Source of the DNA: Calocera cornea HHB12733
Lineage: Eukaryota; Basidiomycota; Dacrymycetes; Dacrymycetales; Dacrymycetaceae
Length of the DNA stretch: 64,000 nt
NCBI GenBank assembly: GCA_001632435.1
Contig: KV423939.1
Coordinates: 6,223 to 70,222, forward strand
Direction: 5' to 3'
Both the position numbers and the translations under genes were made by a program. This document shows, in pieces, positions 58,487-64,000 of the stretch; position 1 is the first letter of the stretch; each line of letters opens with the position of its first letter. A model generated the notes under the pieces. It was not told the DNA's origin and did no database searches. It saw only the letters and a list, made by a program, of their open reading frames with translations.

Positions 58487-60082
58487 ATGGGCAGCAAGAC
58501 CGTGCTGCGGTATGATGCCCCCTGTGCGCCCGTCCCCCGGTCCCCGTTCCCCCCAGTCCGATCGGCGCTAACCCCGTTCCCCTTGCAGGGCCCATCTTCA
58601 CGCTCGACTGGTGCAACTCCGCCGGCGCCTACCCGTCCACCAAGGCCTCCCAGACGCACCGCCTGGCGCTCGGCAGCTTCCTCGAGTCCTCCCACAACGT
58701 GATCCAGATCATCGGCGCCTCCAGCGATACGCTGGACGACTACTACCCCTCCTCCTCCTCCTCCTCCTCCGCCGCCGCCTCCGCTGCAGAGTCCGGCTAC
58801 TTCACCCAGCAGCAACAGCAACAGCCGCAGCAGCCGCAGCAGGACTTCCAGATCCTCGCCGAAGCATCCCACGGCTACCCCGCGACCAAGCTGCTCTGGG
58901 AGCCCGCAGGCGCCAACGGCCACGCGTGGAAGTTCAAGCCGCGGCTCGAGGCGGAGCTGCTCGCGACGAGCGGGGAGGTGCTCAAGATCTGGGAGTTTGA
59001 CGCCCAGGGCGGGGCGCGCCGCGGCGGCGGGTATGTGGGGCAGCGTGGGGGTGTGCAGGGCAGCTTGAGGGAGGTCCAGAAGTGCTCTAGTGTGCGTTTC
59101 GTTCCTGTTCTCCCCCCTGCGTGCCTGCTGGGTGGTATGGTATGGGCGCTGATGTGTGATGGTTCATTGGGTGGTGCAGGCGAAGGGCAACAACGTCCCC
59201 GCGCCGCTGACGAGCTTCGCGTGGAACGCCATCTCCCCCTCGCTCATCGTAACCTCGTCGATCGACACGACGTGCACGGTGTGGGACATCACCTCGAACA
59301 GCGCGATCACGCAGCTGATCGCGCACGACAAGGACGTGTACGACGTCGCCTGGCTGCCCCATTCCACCGACTCGTTCGTCTCCGTCGGCGCGGACGGCTC
59401 GCTGCGCGCGTTCGACCTCCGCTCGCTCGAGCACAGCACAATCCTGTACGAGTCCCCCGCGCGCGACGCCCCCGGCCCGGACGACATGGTCACGACGCCC
59501 GCGACGCTGACGGGCGCGAGCAGCGGGCGCGCCGCGCCCCCGCTCGCCCGCGTCGTCTTCTCCCCGACCGACTCGAACTACATCGCCATGTTCCACCTCG
59601 ACAGCAACAAGGTCACGATCATCGACATGCGCACGCCGGGCCGGCCGCTCGCAGAGCTCGTCGCGCACCAGGGGAACGTAAACGCCATCGGGTGGGGGCA
59701 GTGCGAGGCCATGATCGCCAGTGCGGGTGCGTTCCGTCCCTTCCCTTCTCTTCTGTTCTGCACTCTTGGCCGCTCGCCGCCGCCGCGTCGTATTTCCGAG
59801 ATAAAGTGCTCATCCGATGTTCTTGTGGCAGGGGACGACCACCAGCTGCTCCTCTGGGACCTCTCCTCCACCGTAATGTCCCCGCACCGCGTCGCCCCGA
59901 CGGACATCACGAACCTGCCCCCGCCAGGGGAAGTGCGCGACCCCGTGCTCGCCTACACCTCCCCGGGGGAGATCAACAGCCTCGCCTGGAGCTTCCCCAT
60001 GGTCGGCGGCATCTGGGGACAGACGCCCGTAGAGTGGATCGCCGTCACCGAGGGGAGGACGATGCGCGCGCTGAGGGTGTAG
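58487..60082 (+). CDS. WDR68/DCAF7 (TTG1-like) WD40 protein
   Basis: Exons 58487-58523, 58589-59091, 59180-59726 and 59832-60082 give 445 residues. A 37-nt first exon encodes MGSKTVLRYDAP and is joined to WPIFTLDWCN, the highly conserved DCAF7 start. Repeats include TSSIDTTCTVWDITS, VYDVAWLPHSTDSFVSVGADGSLRAFDL and DDHQLLLWDL. A Ser- and Gln-rich insertion (about residues 62-100) splits the first blades, a fungal peculiarity. DCAF7-type proteins bind DYRK-family kinases and act as scaffolds or as DDB1-CUL4 adaptors. No catalytic site. Confidence 0.88.
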
Positions 60083-60430
60083 ATGGACCGGGGCTGGTTG
60101 GGGCGGCGCGTGGTCGGCGTATGTGTATGAATGTCATCTCTGCAGTGGGTTCCAGATCGATCAATAGAAGCATTTGTTTTCTTCCTTGCGAAATATCCCT
60201 GCCTGCGGGGCGCGAGTCAGCAGCGCAAGATATGGGAGTACGTAGCGGAGAATGATGCGATTATAACGGTACAATGCGAGTGGTCTGCCGATCATACATC
60301 TCTTGCACAACTCATCTCTTGTAATACATCTTCAGCCCTCGATAGCAATACTGACCTCTATCCAGCCCATCACTCCACGCGCGGACACATACAGCATAGA
60401 GCCATCAACCTGCGGTGCGCCGGGGACATG
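60083..60430. other. Spacer between convergent WD40 gene and TAF12
   Basis: About 350 bp with no gene or notable repeat; holds both 3' ends. Confidence 0.4.
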
Positions 60431-61968
60431 TTACCGCCCAATAGCGGCCAACCTCGCAGCACGCACTCCCCGCCCGCTCGCACCCATCCCGCCATCCTTG
60501 CTCGCCTTCGTGCCGCTGGCCGGGGCAAGGCCGAGAGCCGCGTGGGTGAGCGCGAGGCGCGTCTCGTCCGACGCGTAGTTCGGGAGGCGGACGTTGTAGT
60601 TGCGTTCTAGCGCATATATTAGCTTCATGAACGACAAACAGGAGGGCAAGACGCGTACCGAGATGCAGCTGCAGGTCTTTGGGCTCGAGCGTGTCGGAGC
60701 CGCGGTGCAGGGCCATGTCCGCCGCGAACTGGGTGACGGACTCGATGAACTCGTCCGCGGCAGCCAGCAGGAACTGCATAGGCATTAGCTACTAGATCAA
60801 CCAGTTGATGGGTGCAAACGTACGCTTTCCGCGCTGGGATCCAGCTCCAGTTCAGGCTGCAGTGAACGCAGCACCTGTGTCATCGTACGCGAGTCCCCCG
60901 TCAGCACGAGGCCGAGAGTGTCGGTCTCCTCGGCGGGCGGGAGTGGCTGAGATGGGTCGAACACCCTCGGCTCGGGAACGCCGAACGAGCTGGTCGGCAT
61001 GATGAAAGGAGGTGTAGCTGCGTCGCTATCAGTCAATGTGTTATGTATGCGTCAGGGATAGGCACACGCACATAGGCTGCTGCCCCCGAAGCCGTCGCTC
61101 AGCCCCAACGTCAGCGTTGGGTGCTCCGTTCCTCCTCCGACCCAAGCAGGCCATGTCCACGCCCTCCCATCCTCTCTCTCCCACCCGATCTTCGCCTCCT
61201 CTGGCAGCTCGACTACCTTCGGGAATATAGTTTCGTATCCCATTGTGCCGGGCGACGCGCCGGGCTGAGTGGTCGTTGCGGGAGGGGTCTCGGGTGCACG
61301 CTGCTGGGGTAGCTGGAGATTGAAGGAGGCGGGTGGCGCCTCACTCATTGGTATTTCCACGGAGGTTGCCGGGGTCGTATGGGTAAGTTTGGAGGGCGGG
61401 GCGAAGACGATGGAAGGGGCGAGCGCCGTCCACTGAGTGTCGTAAGTCAGACAATGGACTGAGCAGACAAGTCAAGTAAACGTACCCGTGCGCCCTCAAG
61501 CTTCGATGGCGGTTGTCCTTGGGCAGATGCAGGCGCAACCGGAGCGATCGGCGACTGCTGCGCCGTCTGTGCGCGCTTCTGTTGCGCTATTCGTACCAGT
61601 CTCGGGGCGAACGCGCGGGCGAGCGACTGCAGCTGTGGGTGTGTGAGCCATCAGTATACATCGATAGAGCAGCGGACGGGGCGCACCTTCTCAACCTGGG
61701 CCACGTCGATCATCCCGGTCTGTCCCCAGTGGATGAACTCCGGCATCTTCCTCACGAGCAAGCTCGCCAGCTTGTCGATGTCCTGACCGGATGCCGACGG
61801 CCGGAGAGCGGCCTCGACTGCCGCCGTTCCACCTGCCGCGATCGTCGCTTCGCGTGCTGCGGCCGCTTCCAAGATGTTGATGAACGTGTCGGTTTGCTTT
61901 CGTACTTGTGTCGGGTCTTGACCCGATCCTTGTGCGGCAGGTCGTGCCCCGCCGGCGGAGAAAGACAT
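60431..61968 (-). CDS. TAF12: TFIID/SAGA subunit TAF12
   Basis: Minus-strand exons 61968-61687, 61632-61486, 61432-61072, 61017-60824, 60773-60659 and 60606-60431 give 424 residues, every junction in phase. The histone-fold domain is split by an intron: FLLAAADEFIESVTQFAADM, HRGSDTLEPKDLQLHL, then ERNYNVRLPNY. This matches TAF12 (ERNWNIRIPG in relatives). The long N-terminal part (about 310 residues) is Pro/Gln/Ala-rich. TAF12 pairs with TAF4 in TFIID and with ADA1 in SAGA. An alternative in-frame Met lies seven codons upstream (61989). Confidence 0.93.
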
Positions 61969-62196
61969 GGCGGTAGGAATGGAGACCATGAACCGCTGAA
62001 CCCTTAACAGCGCGCTGCCGGCGCGGCGGCGGCTTGGCATACGGTACACAACGCCGAATACAGTGTCAGAGACAGTCATTTCTGTAAGACGTGTGATGAT
62101 TGTAGCAGAACAACATATGAAAGTATGAAACCAGGGCCTAATGTGAGTTTGACAGTCCTACCCTGCTTATCTCTAAAGGACTCGGAGCCGACATCA
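61969..62196. other. Spacer upstream of TAF12
   Basis: 228 bp between the TAF12 start and the stop of the next minus-strand gene; no specific signal is recognised. Confidence 0.3.
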
Positions 62197-62768
62197 TTAG
62201 TTGGGAGTCACGACGTAGGGGTCGTCCTCCAAACCACTCCCAGAGGATATGGTGCCCGATTTGTTGCTCTCCCCCTGAGACCCTTCACCAATGGTACCGT
62301 GCTGTGTGTATGAGCTGCTACCATGGAGATTGATGCTAGCAAATTCAGCAGCCAACTAATAAAGTTCAGGTTTTCGATAAGTATATGCACATACTTGAAC
62401 AGAGCATGAGTTGCTTACATTTGCATCTTGGGCCTGTGCTGCCTTCGCCAACTCAACAGCTTGCATGGCCTTCTCACGCTTCTCCATCTCACTCTCAAGC
62501 TGCCATGGTATTTGTATAAGCACATTTGTGAGGACGGATAGGGTAGATTGTTTCATACCTCATTGTACTGTGCAAGAGTAATCAGCCCAGCACGAAGATG
62601 GTCTTGCCAGTTGCTCATGCGGGCTTGAACACAGTCATAAACCTCTTTATGGGCTTCAATATCGACACCGTAGCTCCAGAGATAGTATGCGACCGTTCCA
62701 CTTTTCAGGATATTGATTGTGGATTCATAGTACATCTGAACTTCATCGGCCGACATGATGTGGGACAT
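62197..62768 (-). CDS. Small unknown spliced gene
   Basis: Exons 62768-62559, 62499-62419 and 62355-62197 (introns 59 and 63 nt, GTATGA and GTAAGC donors) give 149 residues; both junctions are in phase. An alternative first Met is 62756; the frame opens at about 62825, right after a CAATTAG acceptor-like site, so a further 5' exon is possible. The middle exon is a charged helix (LESEMEKREKAMQAVELAKA), likely coiled coil. No family recognised. Base composition is clearly lower in GC than neighbouring genes and the donors differ from the GTGCGT type used elsewhere here, which could indicate a recently acquired or element-derived gene. Confidence 0.55.
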
Positions 62769-63716
62769 CACTTGGGACTGTTGCCTCAGTGAGTGCTCCG
62801 TGTACCAGTAAGGGAGGCTCACCAACTAATTGTGAACGGTGAGGGATAGGTGACTGATGTGACGAGAGATGTGCTCGTCTGCTCTAGACGCGGGAGCTAC
62901 TTATATGCACCAACCTGTGTGCAGTGGGCCGGGGGACTTCTCTCACCTGCAAAGCCCACTTCCCCGTCCAATTGGTCTAGCATATTCTGAAGCCTTGTGC
63001 CCTCTTACTAGGTGGTACAGACTGTGCCGAGCCTTGCCGAGTCCCTGACCCGGGGAAGATGCAAAGAGATTTGGAGGTGTGACGCGCGTGTAAAAATAAA
63101 CCGCATCCCCCCAGTACGGATGGGCCCCGGATACTCCTGCTAGGCCAAACTGCATATGCTTTGGCCCACCATGTATGTCTGTGCACCAACCAATAGCAGA
63201 AGCCTAGTGCACACCGATGTCTGAAAGGATGTCAACAACACAGCTCTATATACCTGCTAATCCATTGTGAACCCATAGCAGCCCGAGCAAGGCGAGCGTT
63301 CACAATGCTGTACTATCCCTACAAAGACCCCGGGCACTCCGACGAGGATCGATTAATCACATTTTCAGGGAGCCTCTTTCTACGGGCAGGGGTTGAAGTT
63401 CTAGAGAAGCTTCTGGACTCCTGCGGGTCTGCCAACGATCACTACCGTCTGGGCTGCTGATGTGTGCAAACTGCTGCGGCTGTCACCACTACGAAAGCTG
63501 AGAGGTCTGACACATGCTGCTTACGTTCCTGATGGTCTGTGGCAAGCTGGCCGACATGGGCGACGTTTGCTGTTGTGCCGGTCACCCGTTTCGTTCTCCT
63601 CTCTCACTGGTCTCTCGCCGGTCTCTCGCTGGCTTCGGTTTCTGTCACCACCACTCCGCTCGCTGACACTCCGACAAACCAATATCATTACCCACCCTGC
63701 CGCTATTGGGAGCGAC
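62769..63716. other. Spacer with putative TATA and no clear gene
   Basis: About 950 bp, lower GC through 63300, then mixed. CTTATATG at 62900-62907 (TATAAG on the minus strand) may be the TATA box for the preceding gene. Short frames here carry no motifs. Confidence 0.35.
62901..62906 (-). promoter_or_regulatory. Possible TATA box of the small unknown gene
   Basis: ATATAA on the minus strand, about 135 bp before the proposed ATG at 62768. Confidence 0.4.
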
Positions 63717-64000
63717 ATGCCGACCTCGCCTCGCTCCTCGCACATCCTGCCTCCCGGAGCCAGTGCTCCACTCCCTGCCGACCTCGCCCACATCCCTCTC
63801 CGCCGGCGCCTCAGAGACACACTCTCTCTTCGTCGCTACGCGCTCCGGAACAACGCTGGTCTGCTGCCCCGGAGCGCGCGCGACGCCCTCGACTCCCCAC
63901 CGCCTGTCGCGGCCCAGAGCTCCACCTCCGGCGATCCGATCGGCCGGGGTGGGAAGATGCACACTGGCGGGAGGCTAGCAGAGGACGAGGGAAGACCGAC
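63717..64000 (+). CDS. Start of a gene running off the right edge
   Basis: From the ATG at 63717 the frame stays open to the end of the window (94 codons). It begins MPTSPRSSHILPPGASAPLP and continues with an Arg-rich segment (LRRRLRDTLSLRRYALR). No family recognised; length and splice structure are unknown. Confidence 0.4.
   Translation, partial: MPTSPRSSHILPPGASAPLPADLAHIPLRRRLRDTLSLRRYALRNNAGLLPRSARDALDSPPPVAAQSSTSGDPIGRGGKMHTGGRLAEDEGRP

Noticed and set aside
1..64000. CRISPR arrays, bacterial operons, integrases or complete transposons
   Set aside because: No regular spaced repeats of CRISPR type, no ribosome binding sites or polycistronic spacing, and no transposase or reverse transcriptase motif in any frame I examined.

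Overview
The window is nuclear DNA of a filamentous basidiomycete, most likely an Agaricomycete of polypore type. The class is an inference from four things: GC-rich coding sequence, many 45-85 nt introns with GTGCGT or GTACGT donors, small intergenic spaces, and the gene families present (GT61/DUF563, a Ran1-type kinase, a multi-copy 4CL-like acyl-CoA ligase family, spliced ILV6, GOT1 and TAF12). I could not assign a species. Exon models were built by hand from reading frame, splice sites and family motifs, and almost every junction restores frame exactly.

Layout. 1-321: possible 3' end of a gene entering from the left. 774-2939: Zn2Cys6 transcription factor. 3294-4505 (-): broken serine beta-lactamase-like gene. 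4752-4841 (-): intron-containing tRNA-Ser(GCT). 5049-6873 (-): GT61 glycosyltransferase. 8509-10434: flavin monooxygenase. 10958-13469: PDK1/Pkh-type kinase. 13650-14833 (-): ILV6. 15320-15962 (-): GOT1, sharing a 268-bp promoter gap with RRP12 (16231-20199). 20200-23464: gene-poor, repeat-rich spacer with a 56-base G run. 23465-26922: Ran1-type kinase. 26923-28887: second repeat-rich spacer. 28888-30430 (-): Pho80-type cyclin. 30662-33651: possible Mediator Med1-like protein containing a 225-base assembly gap. 33835-34125: degenerate repeat array. 34533-35634: short-chain dehydrogenase.

35916-52328 is the most unusual part. It holds five paralogous 4-coumarate-CoA-ligase-like genes (A+, B-, C-, D+, E+) with a Sec14/CRAL-TRIO gene between C and D. 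Four of the five end in a peroxisomal PTS1-like tripeptide (AKL or ARL); D does not. Two subtypes are nested: A and E lie outside, B, C and D inside. Several exon lengths are identical to the base in A-D, while E has lost introns and gained one at a new place. Together with the adjacent dehydrogenase this suggests a locally amplified set of peroxisomal acid-activating enzymes. The substrates cannot be read from sequence.

52792-53997: RACK1/Cpc2, whose third intron carries a U24/snR24 box C/D snoRNA, the same host-guest pairing as yeast ASC1. Then come a single-exon unknown gene with a TATA box (54849-55466), an MFS sugar transporter (55810-57843, -), a WDR68/DCAF7-type WD40 protein (58487-60082), TAF12 (60431-61968, -), a small unknown spliced gene (62197-62768, -), and the start of a gene running off the right edge (63717-64000). 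Most genes are housekeeping (ribosome biogenesis, transcription, ER-Golgi traffic, branched-chain amino acid synthesis, signalling). The 4CL array, monooxygenase, broken hydrolase and transporter are the accessory part.
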